Assembly: GCA_963702935.1 (NCBI GenBank)
Contig: OY969772.1
Location: 3,472,001 to 3,536,000 of the forward strand
Direction: 5' to 3'
DNA length: 64,000 nucleotides
DNA from: DAOTWA01 sp963702935
GTDB lineage: Bacteria; Chloroflexota; Anaerolineae; Anaerolineales; Anaerolineaceae
Within the stretch, counting starts at the first letter, position 1. Every line of letters begins with the position of its first letter. The notes beneath the pieces are model-generated. The model had not been told where the DNA came from, searched no databases, and worked only from the letters and a program-made list of their open reading frames with translations. Shown here piece by piece: positions 23,675-33,194 of the stretch. Both the position numbers and the translations under genes were made by a program.

Positions 23675-23971
23675 TTACGGGTAAAGTAATTCCAGCACCG
23701 GGGCGTAGAAGCAGCGGCAGCCCAGCTCGTCGGAGCAGCCCTCGACGGGCAAGATAGGGACGGCTTCTTTGGGGTAGGTGCCCTGGGCTTCCTGGCAGGC
23801 CGGGCAGGCGTCGCCGGCTATGGAGATGCGTACGAATTGGATACGTGGGTTGGATTGGTAATTCTTCAGAGCCGCCGCAGTTTCAGAAAACTCACTTAAA
23901 TTAACGTGGCAAGAGACGCAAGTCGTGGCGGTATCGGGGGATTGGGCGTGACATCGGGAGCAGGTTTGCAC
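23675..23971 (-). CDS. Small zinc-ribbon protein of unknown function
   Basis: A 98-residue protein read on the minus strand from GTG at 23971. The N-terminus has CSRC and CVSCH, a zinc-ribbon knuckle pair, and later come CPAC and GCSDELGCRC. At least eight Cys suggest two metal sites. The middle part has no family I recognise. It converges with the hydrolase gene (8 bases apart) and lies downstream of the response regulator on the same strand, though 58 bases apart. It might bind nucleic acid, but nothing shows this. Confidence 0.7.
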   Translation of the reverse strand: MQTCSRCHAQSPDTATTCVSCHVNLSEFSETAAALKNYQSNPRIQFVRISIAGDACPACQEAQGTYPKEAVPILPVEGCSDELGCRCFYAPVLELLYP

Positions 23972-24029
23972 TTTCGGGCACCTCCGGGAAATTTACATGT
24001 ATTTTACCCCCAAGTTCCGGTTGGTGGCG

Positions 24030-24425
24030 TTATTCGGTGAGTGATTTGAACTGAATATCTGTATTGGCGGTGGTGCGGCGCACCAGGTTGCGGATGTGGG
24101 CGAGGAGCACGCTGCTCGGCACCGGCTTGATCAAATAATCGTCGGCGCCCATATCCAACGCACGAGCGACCATGCCGGGATTATCCAACGCAGAGAGAAT
24201 CAGGATAGGTACCTTGCTGAACTGTCTGATCTGCTGACACACCTGCCAACCATCCATCTCTGGCATCATTAAGTCAAGGATAACGATATCGGGAATATAC
24301 TGTCTGGCTAGGGCGACACCCTCGGCGCCGGAGTTAGCTGTGAGCACTTTCGATGCAGCGGATTGCAGCAAGAGCTTAAGCAACTCGGTCATCGCAGGGT
24401 CATCATCAATGACCAGTATTTTCAT
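24030..24425 (-). CDS. Single-domain response regulator
   Basis: A 131-residue receiver domain with no output domain. The acidic pocket is IDDDP, the phosphoacceptor is Asp51 (VILDLMMP), the switch Ser is in ILSA and the Lys in LIKP. ATG at 24425 has GGGAGGCGG five bases upstream, so the longer open frame starting at 24491 is not used. No histidine kinase is nearby, so it is an orphan, in the manner of CheY or Spo0F. Confidence 0.88.
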   Translation of the reverse strand: MKILVIDDDPAMTELLKLLLQSAASKVLTANSGAEGVALARQYIPDIVILDLMMPEMDGWQVCQQIRQFSKVPILILSALDNPGMVARALDMGADDYLIKPVPSSVLLAHIRNLVRRTTANTDIQFKSLTE

Positions 24426-24583
24426 TCCGCCTCCCAATAAAATTGTTTGCCACCCTATTATGCTACATCCGCCTGTCAATTTACCTTGCAAACTGCTTAC
24501 AAATGAATTTGAGGCTCCTGACGGGGATTTGAGATAAATTCACGGCCTGGTTCCCGGATTTCGAGTCTATCCCCCGGCTTTTA

Positions 24584-24592
24584 TGGTAGAAT
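24584..24592 (+). promoter_or_regulatory. Extended -10 for ppdK
   Basis: TGGTAGAAT at 24584-24592 resembles the extended -10 elements seen elsewhere in the window. No good -35 is seen. The start codon is 92 bases downstream after AGGAGGA. Confidence 0.45.
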
Positions 24593-24683
24593 TCCATATT
24601 TGGAACCCTTCAGAACAGGTTACGCTTCGACTACATCGTTGAGCGCAAAAAATCAGCAATCTATTAATTTTCCAGGAGGAAGT

Positions 24684-27464
24684 ATGGCAGACAAAAAATG
24701 GGTGTATCTGTTTGATGAGATCAAAGATGCCGAGGCTTATGTGGGCGGCGATTGGGAAAACGTTCGCGGTCTGTTGGGCGGCAAGGGCGCCAACCTGGCC
24801 GATATGGCCCGCATTGGCGTGCCGGTTCCACCCGGATATACCATCACGACCGAAGCATGCAACGCCTATTCCGCCAGTGGCAAGTTCCCCGAAGGCATGT
24901 GGGAGCAGGCCCTGGATGACCTCCGCGAAGTGGAGAAAAAGGCCGGTAAGAAGTTCGGCGATGCCTCCAATCCTCTGCTGGTCTCCTGCCGCTCGGGCGC
25001 AAAATTCTCCATGCCGGGGATGATGGACACCGTGCTGAACATCGGCCTCAACGACGAGACGGCTAAGGGCATGGTCAAGCTGACCAACAACGAGCGCTTC
25101 GTCTACGACGCCTATCGCCGCCTGATCCAAATGTTTGGGTCGGTGGTATTGGGCATCCATGATGAGGCTTTTGAAGATGTTCTCAAGGATTTCAAGGCAG
25201 AGAAGGGGGCCAAATCCGATACGGACCTGAAGGCCGAGGATCTGAAAGAATTAACCGAAAAATTCAAAGTGGTCGTGCGTAAGAACAAGGGTTTCGATTT
25301 CCCCCAGGATCCCCTGGAGCAATTGCGGCTTGCGACTGAAGCGGTCTTCAAGTCCTGGAACGGCAAGCGCGCCGTGGATTACCGCCGCGCTACAAACATC
25401 TCCGATACGTTGGGGACGGCTGTCAGCATCGTTACCATGGTGTTTGGCAACATGGGTTACGACTCTGGCACAGGCGTGGCTTTTACCCGCGATCCGGCTA
25501 CCGGCGAAAAAATGCTGTACGGCGATTACTTGCTGAATGCACAGGGTGAAGACGTCGTAGCCGGCATTCGCAACACCGAAAAGATCGTAAACCTGCAGAA
25601 AGATATGCCCGAGGCTTACAAGCAATTCGTGGAAATCACCCACAAGCTGGAGGACCACTATCGTGACATGCAGGACATGGAGTTCACCATCGAGCGTAAA
25701 CGGCTGTGGATGCTCCAGACGCGCAATGGGAAGCGCACTGCGCGGGCGGCTGTGAAGGTCGCGGTAGATATGGTGACTGAGGGCCTGATCAGCAAGGAAG
25801 AGGCCGTCCTGCGGGTGACCTCCGATCAGGTCGATACGCTGCTGCACCCCCAATTCGACGCCAGCACCAAGTCTCAGGCCAAGAAAGACGGGCGCTTCTA
25901 TGCCAGCGGTGTGAACGCCTCGCCCGGTGCGGCCGTCGGGCAGATCTACTTCGACGCCGATACCGCCGAGCGCATGGCCAAGGAAGCCAAGCAAGACGTG
26001 ATCATGGTGCGTCCCTTCACCAAGCCAGACGACGTGCACGGCATGCTGGCGGCCAAGGGCATTCTCACCAGTGAAGGCGGAGCAACATCTCACGCGGCAG
26101 TCGTGGCGCGCCAGTTTGGCGTCCCGTGCGTGGTGGGAGCTTCCACGGTCAAAATCGACATGGATCACCGCCTGATGGAATGCAACGAAGTCGTCGTCCA
26201 GGAAGGCGATTGGATTTCGGTGGATGGCACCAGCGGTGAGGTCTATCTGGGCAAGCTCAATCTTACGGCTCCTTCCCTGGAGGAGCAGAGCGACTTGCTC
26301 ACTCTGTTGGGTTGGGCCGATGAAATTTGCGCGCAGCCGGGGATCCGCAAGGACAAGAACGGCAATCCGACGCGCGGCTTGATGGTTTGGGCGAATTCTG
26401 ACTATCCTAAAGACGCCCGCCGCGCTCGCTCTTATGGCGCCGTGGGCATCGGCCTGTGCCGTACTGAGCACATGTTCTTCGAGCAGGAGCGCCTGCCCAT
26501 CGTTCAACGTATGATCCTGGCAGAGACGCACGAAGACCGCAAAGCTGCCCTGGACGAGCTGTTGCCGTTCCAGCGCAGCGACTTCGCGGGCCTGTTCGAG
26601 GCCATGAACGGCTATCCCGTGATCATCCGCCTGATCGACCCGCCGCTGCACGAGTTCCTGCCTTCGGCCGAGTCGTTGCAAGAGAAGATCTATACCCAGC
26701 GTATCCAGAATATGGCTGGCTACGTCTTGGGCAAGGGCGATAGCAAAGAGATCGGTGATCTGGAGAAGGTGCTCAAAGCGGTGGAGGGCTTGCACGAGTC
26801 CAACCCGATGATGGGGCTGCGTGGTGTACGCCTCTCTATTTATATGCCCGAGATCGTCGAGATGCAGGTACGCGCCATTTTCGAAGCGGCGGCCGACGAG
26901 ACGAAGAAGGGCGTGGTGGTGAGGCCCGAGGTCATGATCCCCTTGACCGGCACGGTAAAGGAATTGGAATGGATCCAGCCGCGCCTCGAGAAGATCGCCA
27001 AGCAGGTCATGGAAGAGAAGGGTGGTTCCTTCCCCTACAAGTTCGGCACCATGATCGAAATCCCACGCGCAGCCGTCACCGCCGGCGAGATCGCCAAGGT
27101 GGCCGAGTTCTTTTCCTTCGGCACCAACGACCTGACTCAGATGACCTTTGGCTATAGCCGTGACGACGCCGAGCGCAACTTCCTGATCAAGTACGTAGAG
27201 GAAGGCATCCTGGCGAAGAACCCCTTCCAGACCCTGGATCGGGACGGGGTTGGCAAGCTCATGCGCATGGCGGTGGAAGAAGGCCGTGCCGCTCGCCCCG
27301 AGCTGGAAGTGGGTATCTGCGGCGAGCACGGCGGCGACCCGGCTTCCATCGAGTTCTGCCACATGATCGGCCAGAACTACGTGAGCTGCTCGCCCTTCCG
27401 CGTGCCTGTCGCCCGCCTGGCGGCTGCCCATGCGGCCCTGAAGCACCGCGACGACAAGGCGTAA
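24684..27464 (+). CDS. ppdK: Pyruvate, phosphate dikinase
   Basis: A 926-residue protein (EC 2.7.9.1) that interconverts pyruvate + ATP + Pi and phosphoenolpyruvate + AMP + PPi. The N-terminal ATP-grasp domain has GGKGANLADMARIG, the central swivelling domain GGATSHAAV with the phospho-His near residue 468, and the C-terminal PEP domain ends with GICGEHGGDP. ATG at 24684 (MADKKWVYLF) follows AGGAGGA. It has its own promoter and a strong terminator. The pyruvate dehydrogenase operon lies next, making a pyruvate node. It works in glycolysis, gluconeogenesis or PPi-based energy saving in anaerobes. Confidence 0.95.
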   Translation: MADKKWVYLFDEIKDAEAYVGGDWENVRGLLGGKGANLADMARIGVPVPPGYTITTEACNAYSASGKFPEGMWEQALDDLREVEKKAGKKFGDASNPLLVSCRSGAKFSMPGMMDTVLNIGLNDETAKGMVKLTNNERFVYDAYRRLIQMFGSVVLGIHDEAFEDVLKDFKAEKGAKSDTDLKAEDLKELTEKFKVVVRKNKGFDFPQDPLEQLRLATEAVFKSWNGKRAVDYRRATNISDTLGTAVSIVTMVFGNMGYDSGTGVAFTRDPATGEKMLYGDYLLNAQGEDVVAGIRNTEKIVNLQKDMPEAYKQFVEITHKLEDHYRDMQDMEFTIERKRLWMLQTRNGKRTARAAVKVAVDMVTEGLISKEEAVLRVTSDQVDTLLHPQFDASTKSQAKKDGRFYASGVNASPGAAVGQIYFDADTAERMAKEAKQDVIMVRPFTKPDDVHGMLAAKGILTSEGGATSHAAVVARQFGVPCVVGASTVKIDMDHRLMECNEVVVQEGDWISVDGTSGEVYLGKLNLTAPSLEEQSDLLTLLGWADEICAQPGIRKDKNGNPTRGLMVWANSDYPKDARRARSYGAVGIGLCRTEHMFFEQERLPIVQRMILAETHEDRKAALDELLPFQRSDFAGLFEAMNGYPVIIRLIDPPLHEFLPSAESLQEKIYTQRIQNMAGYVLGKGDSKEIGDLEKVLKAVEGLHESNPMMGLRGVRLSIYMPEIVEMQVRAIFEAAADETKKGVVVRPEVMIPLTGTVKELEWIQPRLEKIAKQVMEEKGGSFPYKFGTMIEIPRAAVTAGEIAKVAEFFSFGTNDLTQMTFGYSRDDAERNFLIKYVEEGILAKNPFQTLDRDGVGKLMRMAVEEGRAARPELEVGICGEHGGDPASIEFCHMIGQNYVSCSPFRVPVARLAAAHAALKHRDDKA

Positions 27465-27491
27465 GCCAGATCGTCTTTTTTCGTAGGGTTC

Positions 27492-27523
27492 AGTCCACCG
27501 GAGTTTTGCTCCGGTGGACTTTT
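27492..27523 (+). terminator. Intrinsic terminator of ppdK
   Basis: A 12-bp perfect stem (27492-27503 with 27509-27520, arm AGTCCACCGGAG) and 5-base loop, followed by TTTCC. It lies 28 bases after the stop. Confidence 0.8.
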
Positions 27524-27542
27524 CCTATATTGTTGCTCCGAA

Positions 27543-27571
27543 TTTGATTATTTTTAGGTTTCTGGTATAAT
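27543..27571 (+). promoter_or_regulatory. Promoter of the pyruvate dehydrogenase operon
   Basis: TTTGAT at 27543-27548, 17 bases, then TATAAT at 27566-27571 with an extended TGG in front. Likely start of transcription near 27578, giving a leader of about 100 bases. Confidence 0.65.
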
Positions 27572-27616
27572 TTTTCTGTTAATTGTGAACATTATCCTTA
27601 ATCGCGGATAACGGAC

Positions 27617-27640
27617 CCGGAAATCTTCCGGTTTTGTTTT
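27617..27640 (+). promoter_or_regulatory. Terminator-like hairpin inside the pdhA leader
   Basis: CCGGAA (27617-27622), a 3-base loop, TTCCGG (27626-27631), then TTTTGTTTT. This has the form of a weak intrinsic terminator between promoter and pdhA start codon, so attenuation is possible. A competing anti-terminator stem is not evident by eye. Confidence 0.45.
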
Positions 27641-27676
27641 GTAGAGGCTGATTATCAACAAGGAGGGACTCCTAAA

Positions 27677-28636
27677 ATGGAGAAGAGCGAATATCTGGAT
27701 CTTTATTGCCAGATGGTAGTCATTCGCCATCTGGAAGAGCGGGCTGCCGAGCTTTACCAGGAAGGTAAAATCGGTGGCTTTTTACATCTATACATAGGGC
27801 AAGAGGCCGTCAGCACCGGCCTGATCTCTGCCCGCCGGCCTGAGGATCGCGTCATCACGGCTTATCGGGACCACGGTGTGGCAATCAACTGTGGGATCGA
27901 GAGCAAGACCGTCATGGCCGAGCTGCTTGGGAAAAAGACGGGATGTTCTAAAGGCAGGGGCGGCTCCATGCACATGGCAGACGTCCATAAGAATTACTGG
28001 GGTGGGCACGCTATCGTGGGCTCGCATCTGCCTCTGGCTTCCGGCCTGGCGTTGGGCGACGCCTATCGAGACAATAAAGCCGTCACGATTTGCATGTTCG
28101 GAGACGGCGCGACCAATATCGGTTACTTCCACGAGGCGGTGAACCTCTCGAAAGTGTGGAATCTGCCCGTGCTGTGGGTGTGCGAGAACAACCAATACGG
28201 GATGGGCACGGCGGTAGACCGCGCTTCGGCAGTCTCGGAGATCCGTCAGAAGGCAGAAGGATATGGCATCCCCAACCAGCGCGTGGACGGCATGAATATC
28301 ATGGAGGTGCGCGAGGCGGCCCTGGACATCCTGGAGACGGTGCGCAATGGCGGCGGCCCTTATTTCCTGGAAGCGATGACCTACCGCTACCGCGGCCATT
28401 CCATGGGCGACCCGGAACGCTATCGCGGACGGGAAGAAGTACGCCATTGGGAAGAGAACGACCCCATCGGCATCTACCGGCGCTACCTGGCCGAGAAGAA
28501 GGTCGCTGGCGAGGACGAGCTGAACCAGCTGGACCAGCAAGCCGCTACGGAGATTGAAGAAGCAGTGCAATTCGCCGAATCCAGCCCCGAGCCGGCGCCA
28601 GAAGAGCTTTTCGATAATATTTATGTCGAGCCATAA
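27677..28636 (+). CDS. pdhA: Pyruvate (2-oxo acid) dehydrogenase E1 component, alpha subunit
   Basis: A 319-residue thiamine-diphosphate enzyme subunit. The TPP motif runs from MFGDGATNIGYF (about residue 141) to CENNQYGMGT, and GGSMHMAD marks the phosphorylation-loop region. With E1 beta it decarboxylates pyruvate and reductively acetylates the E2 lipoate (EC 1.2.4.1). A branched-chain 2-oxo acid or acetoin substrate cannot be excluded by sequence. SD is AAGGAGGGA. It is the first gene of pdhA-pdhB-pdhC; no E3 gene is present here, so lipoamide dehydrogenase must be encoded elsewhere. Confidence 0.92.
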   Translation: MEKSEYLDLYCQMVVIRHLEERAAELYQEGKIGGFLHLYIGQEAVSTGLISARRPEDRVITAYRDHGVAINCGIESKTVMAELLGKKTGCSKGRGGSMHMADVHKNYWGGHAIVGSHLPLASGLALGDAYRDNKAVTICMFGDGATNIGYFHEAVNLSKVWNLPVLWVCENNQYGMGTAVDRASAVSEIRQKAEGYGIPNQRVDGMNIMEVREAALDILETVRNGGGPYFLEAMTYRYRGHSMGDPERYRGREEVRHWEENDPIGIYRRYLAEKKVAGEDELNQLDQQAATEIEEAVQFAESSPEPAPEELFDNIYVEP

Positions 28637-28659
28637 TTGCAGAGAATAAAGAGGTCGTT

Positions 28660-29631
28660 ATGTCCCGAATTACCATGCGTGAAGCCATTTCCCAGGCATT
28701 GTGGGAAGAGATGGAAAGAGATCCGAACGTCTTTATTATGGGGGAGGAAGTCGGCGTTTGGGGAGGTACTTATGCTGTTACCAAAGGGTTTTACGATCAC
28801 TTTGGCGCCAAACGCGTCCGGGATACTCCCATTTCGGAAGCGGCGATTGTGGGCGGCGGGATCGGCGCGGCCTTAACCGGCCTGCGGCCCGTCGCGGAAT
28901 TGATGACGATCAACTTCGCCTTCTCTGCCATGGATCACATCGTCAATGAGGCGGCGAAGCTGCATTACATGTTCGGTGGGCAGATGGTGCTGCCGCTGGT
29001 CATCCGGGCGGTCAGCGGCGGCGGGCGGCAACTGGCCGCCACGCACTCGCAGACGCCGGACGCGATCTTTGCCCACTTCCCCGGGCTGAAAGTAGTTGCT
29101 CCGGGAACGCCCAAGGACGCCAAGGGCCTGCTCAAGGCGTCCATCCGCACGAACGACCCGGTGCTGTTTATCGAGCACGCCACTTTATACCAGTCGCGTG
29201 GAGAAGTGCCCGAGGGCGATTACGTCGAGGAGATCGGCAAGTCCATCGTGCAGCGGCCCGGGCGAGACGTGACCATCATCACGTATAGCAAGATGCTGGA
29301 GACGTCGCTCAAGGCAGCCGAGCAGCTCGCTAAAGAGGGCGTCGAAGCCGAGATCGTGGATTTGCGCACGTTGCGCCCGCTGGATATGGCGCCCGTGCTG
29401 GAATCCTTCCGCAAGACCAATCGCGCCGTAGTCGTGGAAGAAGGCTGGCGCTCGTTTGGAGTAGGCTCGGAAGTGGCCTCGCGGATTTACGAAGAAGCCT
29501 TTGATTACGTGGATGCGCCCATCCAACGGGTGGCGCAAAAAGAAGTGCCGTTGCCCTATAATCGTTCGCTGGAGCAACTGGCGCTGCCTCAAGTGGAAGA
29601 CGTGATCAAGGCGGTCAAGGAGGTGCTGTAA
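28660..29631 (+). CDS. pdhB: Pyruvate (2-oxo acid) dehydrogenase E1 component, beta subunit
   Basis: A 323-residue transketolase-like protein starting MSRITMREAISQALWEEM, typical for E1 beta. Conserved parts include MGEEVGVWGG, TPISEAAIVG and FIEHATLY. The C-terminal domain has VDLRTLRPLDM and VVVEEGWRS. It completes the active site with the alpha subunit. The gene lies 23 bases after pdhA, and its stop shares one base with the E2 start (TAATG). Confidence 0.93.
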   Translation: MSRITMREAISQALWEEMERDPNVFIMGEEVGVWGGTYAVTKGFYDHFGAKRVRDTPISEAAIVGGGIGAALTGLRPVAELMTINFAFSAMDHIVNEAAKLHYMFGGQMVLPLVIRAVSGGGRQLAATHSQTPDAIFAHFPGLKVVAPGTPKDAKGLLKASIRTNDPVLFIEHATLYQSRGEVPEGDYVEEIGKSIVQRPGRDVTIITYSKMLETSLKAAEQLAKEGVEAEIVDLRTLRPLDMAPVLESFRKTNRAVVVEEGWRSFGVGSEVASRIYEEAFDYVDAPIQRVAQKEVPLPYNRSLEQLALPQVEDVIKAVKEVL

Positions 29632-30935
29632 TGGCTGAGACGGTCAACATGCCCAAGCTGGGCTTCGATATGGCCGAGGGCACCCTGGTGCGGTGGGTGA
29701 AAGTGGAAGGAGAGAAGGTCACCAAGGGGGACGTATTGGCCGAGATCGAGACGGACAAGGCCACGGTGGAGGTCGAGGCGCCTTACACGGGCATGGTGCT
29801 CAGAGAGCTGGTGGAACAGAGCGCGGTCGTGCCGGTTGGCGCTCCCATCGCGGTCATCGGAGAGCCTGGAGAGAAAGTGGAGATTCCCGGGGACGGAGCC
29901 GCCCTCGCGCCTACCCAGGAAAAGGTTGAAGAAAAAGCAGCCGCGCCTGTGAAAGCCGGAGCGGCGGAACCCGCCGGGCGGGCCGAAACACAAGGCGCAG
30001 CTCCGGCAGGGGAAGTGCACGCCTCGCCGCTGGCGCGGCGCATGGCCGCGGAGCGTGGCCTGGACCTGACGCGGATCGACGGCAGCGGGCCGGGAGGAAG
30101 GATCGTCCGGAAAGATATCGAAGCCTTCCTGTCCGTGGCTCCGGCGGCGGCAGCGCCCGTCGCGGCCCCACCGGCGCCAACGGCGGCCCGGGAAGCGCCG
30201 GCCCTGGCGCCGCTCCCCAGCCTGTGGGAACCGGGAGAGATCATCCCGGATGAGGAAGTCCCCTTGGGCAAGCTGCGCGCTGCCATTGGCCGGCGCATGG
30301 CCGAATCCAAGCAGCAGCTCCCGCATTTCTACGTGACACGCAGCTATGACGTGGAGCAACTGGTGAGCCTGCGGGCCGAAGTCAACGCCAACCTGCCTGA
30401 GGATGAGAAAATTACCATCAATGACTTCATCGTCAAGGCGGTCGGCCTGACCTTGCGCCAATTTCCCAACGTCAACGCCTCACTGGCCGGTGATAAGATC
30501 CACCGGCACGGGCACGTCAACGTGGGGATCGCGGTGCCGGTGGAAGGCGGACTGCTCACCATCGTGACGAAGGATACCGACCGCAAGCCGTTGCGCTTGC
30601 TGTCTGCCGAGATTCGCGGGATGATCAAGCGCGCGAAGGCCGGCAAGGTGAGGCCAGACGATATCGAGGGGTCGACCCTCTCGGTGAGCAACCTGGGAAT
30701 GTACGGCGTGGACGAGTTCATCGCCATCATCAATCCGCCCGAAGCGGCCATCCTGGCGGTGGGAGCGGCCCAGAAGGTGCCCGTGGTGGATGAGAAGAGC
30801 GGTGAGATCAAAGTGGGCACGCGCATGAAGGCCACGATTTCCGCCGACCACCGCGTGGTGGATGGAGCCGAGGCGGGGCGTTTCATGCAGGCTTTGGCCG
30901 AGTCCCTCGAGCACCCACTGAGGTTGTTGCTTTGA
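29631..30935 (+). CDS. pdhC: Dihydrolipoamide acetyltransferase (E2) of the 2-oxo acid dehydrogenase complex
   Basis: A 434-residue E2 with three parts. An N-terminal lipoyl domain has ETDKATVEVEAP with the lipoylated Lys43. A peripheral-subunit binding domain covers ASPLARRMAAERGLDL to GGRIVRKDIEAF. A C-terminal catalytic domain holds the HRVVDGAEAGRF motif with the active His. Ala/Pro-rich linkers join the domains. The reaction moves the acetyl group to CoA (EC 2.3.1.12). It overlaps pdhB by one base. It is the last gene of the operon; the 125 bases to the convergent protease gene hold no clear terminator. Confidence 0.93.
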   Translation: MAETVNMPKLGFDMAEGTLVRWVKVEGEKVTKGDVLAEIETDKATVEVEAPYTGMVLRELVEQSAVVPVGAPIAVIGEPGEKVEIPGDGAALAPTQEKVEEKAAAPVKAGAAEPAGRAETQGAAPAGEVHASPLARRMAAERGLDLTRIDGSGPGGRIVRKDIEAFLSVAPAAAAPVAAPPAPTAAREAPALAPLPSLWEPGEIIPDEEVPLGKLRAAIGRRMAESKQQLPHFYVTRSYDVEQLVSLRAEVNANLPEDEKITINDFIVKAVGLTLRQFPNVNASLAGDKIHRHGHVNVGIAVPVEGGLLTIVTKDTDRKPLRLLSAEIRGMIKRAKAGKVRPDDIEGSTLSVSNLGMYGVDEFIAIINPPEAAILAVGAAQKVPVVDEKSGEIKVGTRMKATISADHRVVDGAEAGRFMQALAESLEHPLRLLL

Positions 30936-31060
30936 AGTGAAAAGCACCTCTTCATAGAAAATACAGACATAACTCATCCGAAAATCAAAGATAAGTCATG
31001 TCGTTTTAAGAGGCAAGGTGTGTGTCTTTGGCGAGTATTAGCCCGCTTTACTGCGCGCGA

Positions 31061-32415
31061 TTAACGAAGGATTGCCGGTAAATACACCGAGGTGATATCT
31101 TCTAGCTTTCCGGCTGCCGCAAGCGCGTTCAGCAATCCTGCCCCCACCGAGTTCAGATCGCCGCCGCTGACCGGCTGCGCTGAAGCTTTCAGGACCATCT
31201 CGGCCAGCCCTGAGGTGAGCGTGATATGCAACTGGCTTGCCCTTTGCAGAAGCAACGCAGTCACAGCCGCTGCGTGGGGGGCGGCCGCCGAGGTGCCGTA
31301 GAAGCGATAGCAGGGCGTGGAGCCATCATAAGAGCCAAAGAAAGTGGTACAGCCGCCATCCGTCGCAGCAAAATCGGGCTTTTGGATCGTCTGGGGGGCG
31401 ATCGGAGCGGCAGGGATTGAATTTTTCACCGGTCCGAAGTAATGCACTGCCGGCCCACGTGAAGTGTAGGTTTCCGGATTATTTGAATCGGAATAGGGTA
31501 CAGCGGCTACGCTAAACCCAGAGCTATTCGAGCTATGCCCAGAGAGGGATGGGCCCACAATATCGCCAGCGTTCGAGGTGTTATACTGCACACTAACCAG
31601 GCCCGAGGTGGATTGTAAGAATATATACTTCAGGCGTGGTATTCCGTTCCCGGAATAGCGGTTGATCACGATGCGGTAGTGTTGTTGGGATCCGCTAGTA
31701 TTGGTATATCCGAAGTACTCGAACGGTACTTGCTCGGTCGGGCTGACGTAGTCACTGCCGGAGACGATATTGCCCGCATCGTCTAGCAAGTAGATATCGA
31801 GATCATCCGTCACGTTGTACCAGGGTTCCGCCCATTGGAAATCGACTACCACTCTGCCGCCGTTTGCCAGGGTAAAGCCGCTGCCGTTATTCACGGCTCC
31901 ACTCGGGTCGAAATCGTGGCAATTGCCCTCAAGGGGTGGATAGTTTTTTATGGTTGGGCAGACGCTGGGGCGATAGCTGGGAGCTTCGTAGGAAGCAACG
32001 TTCTTTCCACCCACGATCAAGTTGCTGTTGCCTGCCGACGTAAAGTAAAGCGCGCCCGAACTGACAACGTCAGAGATGGCAACGTTAACCGGGCCTTCCT
32101 GAAAGAAGGGCTCTTGAGCGTAGTATACATCGTCTGAGATAATATCTGCGCCAGCGCTGCGCAGGTCACGGATGTTATCGGCAAACTCAAACAAGCCTGA
32201 AAAAGCTGTGGCAAAGCTCAAAGAGGCGCTCGGAGCCAGGTCGTGTACGATTTGCAGCATGCCTCGCCCTTCATCCTCCACGGAATCTGTAACGGAGTCG
32301 TCTAAAACATTGATCGGGGTCGTATGTCCGCATGGGTTGCCGATGCCGGGCAGATCGCCGGTAGCGATATCAGCAGCGGCGTGCGTGCCGGTATAAATGG
32401 AATGGTCGTAAAGTC
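31061..32415 (-). CDS. Subtilisin-like S8 peptidase, catalytic C-terminal part (frameshifted)
   Basis: The larger piece of a secreted protease split by a one-base loss at about 32410-32412. Repaired, the whole would be 657 residues (31061-33033). This part starts after the catalytic Asp (YDHSIYTGTH) and holds VEDEGRGMLQIVHDLAP where subtilisins have the His motif. A beta-rich insert of about 150 residues with DDLDIYLLDD follows, and the Ser motif is GTSAAAPHAA. His is missing at the expected place, and Glu/Asp are present. Ends VYLPAILR-stop. Confidence 0.8.
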
Positions 32416-33033
32416 CGACAGAATGCCGATTTTTACGCCATTCCCATCGAGGCTGTAGGTGGAGCGGGCCTGGTCGGCCTTCAGTTGCGCATCTCCCTCC
32501 GAGACGTAGGAGCCTTGGGGACAAGTTACCTGGGGCGCCCCCACAACTAGCGGCGATGTCGCCTGCGGGCTGCTACCGACCTGGGGAGCCAGCTCTTCCA
32601 TGACGCTTTGTACGCTCGGAAGGTTGGCAATGGCGGTTAAGTCGCCGGGGCTAACCAGAACCGTAGCTACCCGGTAGCGATCGCTGGTGTGAATGACCTG
32701 CGCCCCCAGACTTTGAAGCGCTTGCAATTGAGCTTCAGAAAGGTCGGACATGCGAATGTCTACCAACAAGCGCCCCTGCGCATCCCGCATCAAGCTGCCG
32801 GCCCCTTGCGCTGGCAAACTCAGCGAGCGCGCCAGATCTTCAGCGCTGGATGTCTGTAGCGCGGTTGAGCTCGCCAGGGCTTCCAACCTGAAGGACAGCT
32901 TACCGCCGGGCTTGGATAGCACTGCCGCTGCCCCGGTTGCAGATGGGGGAAGATTAGTTTGCGCCGTTGCATTGCCAACGAGCGTGGCTAACAAGATTAT
33001 GCACCCCACGAGCGTTAACCATACTTTCTTCAT
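32302..33033 (-). CDS. S8 peptidase, N-terminal part: signal peptide and propeptide (frameshifted)
   Basis: ATG at 33033 follows GGAGGAG and starts MKKVWLTLVG, a signal peptide ending near ATAQ. Residues about 45-145 are the propeptide (GKLSFRLEAL, LVDIRMSDLSEAQL, SVMEELAP). The mature enzyme begins about residue 195 with NGVKIGILSD, which holds the catalytic Asp. After D the frame turns wrong (FTTIPFI) and stops at 32302. The proper continuation is in the entry ending at 31061. Confidence 0.78.
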   Translation of the reverse strand: MKKVWLTLVGCIILLATLVGNATAQTNLPPSATGAAAVLSKPGGKLSFRLEALASSTALQTSSAEDLARSLSLPAQGAGSLMRDAQGRLLVDIRMSDLSEAQLQALQSLGAQVIHTSDRYRVATVLVSPGDLTAIANLPSVQSVMEELAPQVGSSPQATSPLVVGAPQVTCPQGSYVSEGDAQLKADQARSTYSLDGNGVKIGILSDFTTIPFIPARTPLLISLPAICPASATHADIRPRSMF

Positions 33034-33194
33034 CGTTTCTCCTCCAATGTGTGTAGAATAATGTGGTGTTATATCCCCGACAAACCCTCCTGGACTCACT
33101 GTCCATGCGGGAAGATATACCTGGATAAAAAGCAAAAGGCGATTGCCGTCAATTCGGTTGGTGCTTTTCCCCCTCGTCGGCGTTACTGGAAACT

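Noticed and set aside
25251..27446. A 731-residue open frame antisense to ppdK
   Set aside because: It mirrors a fully conserved PPDK, has no family motif, and high-GC genes often leave long antisense frames open.
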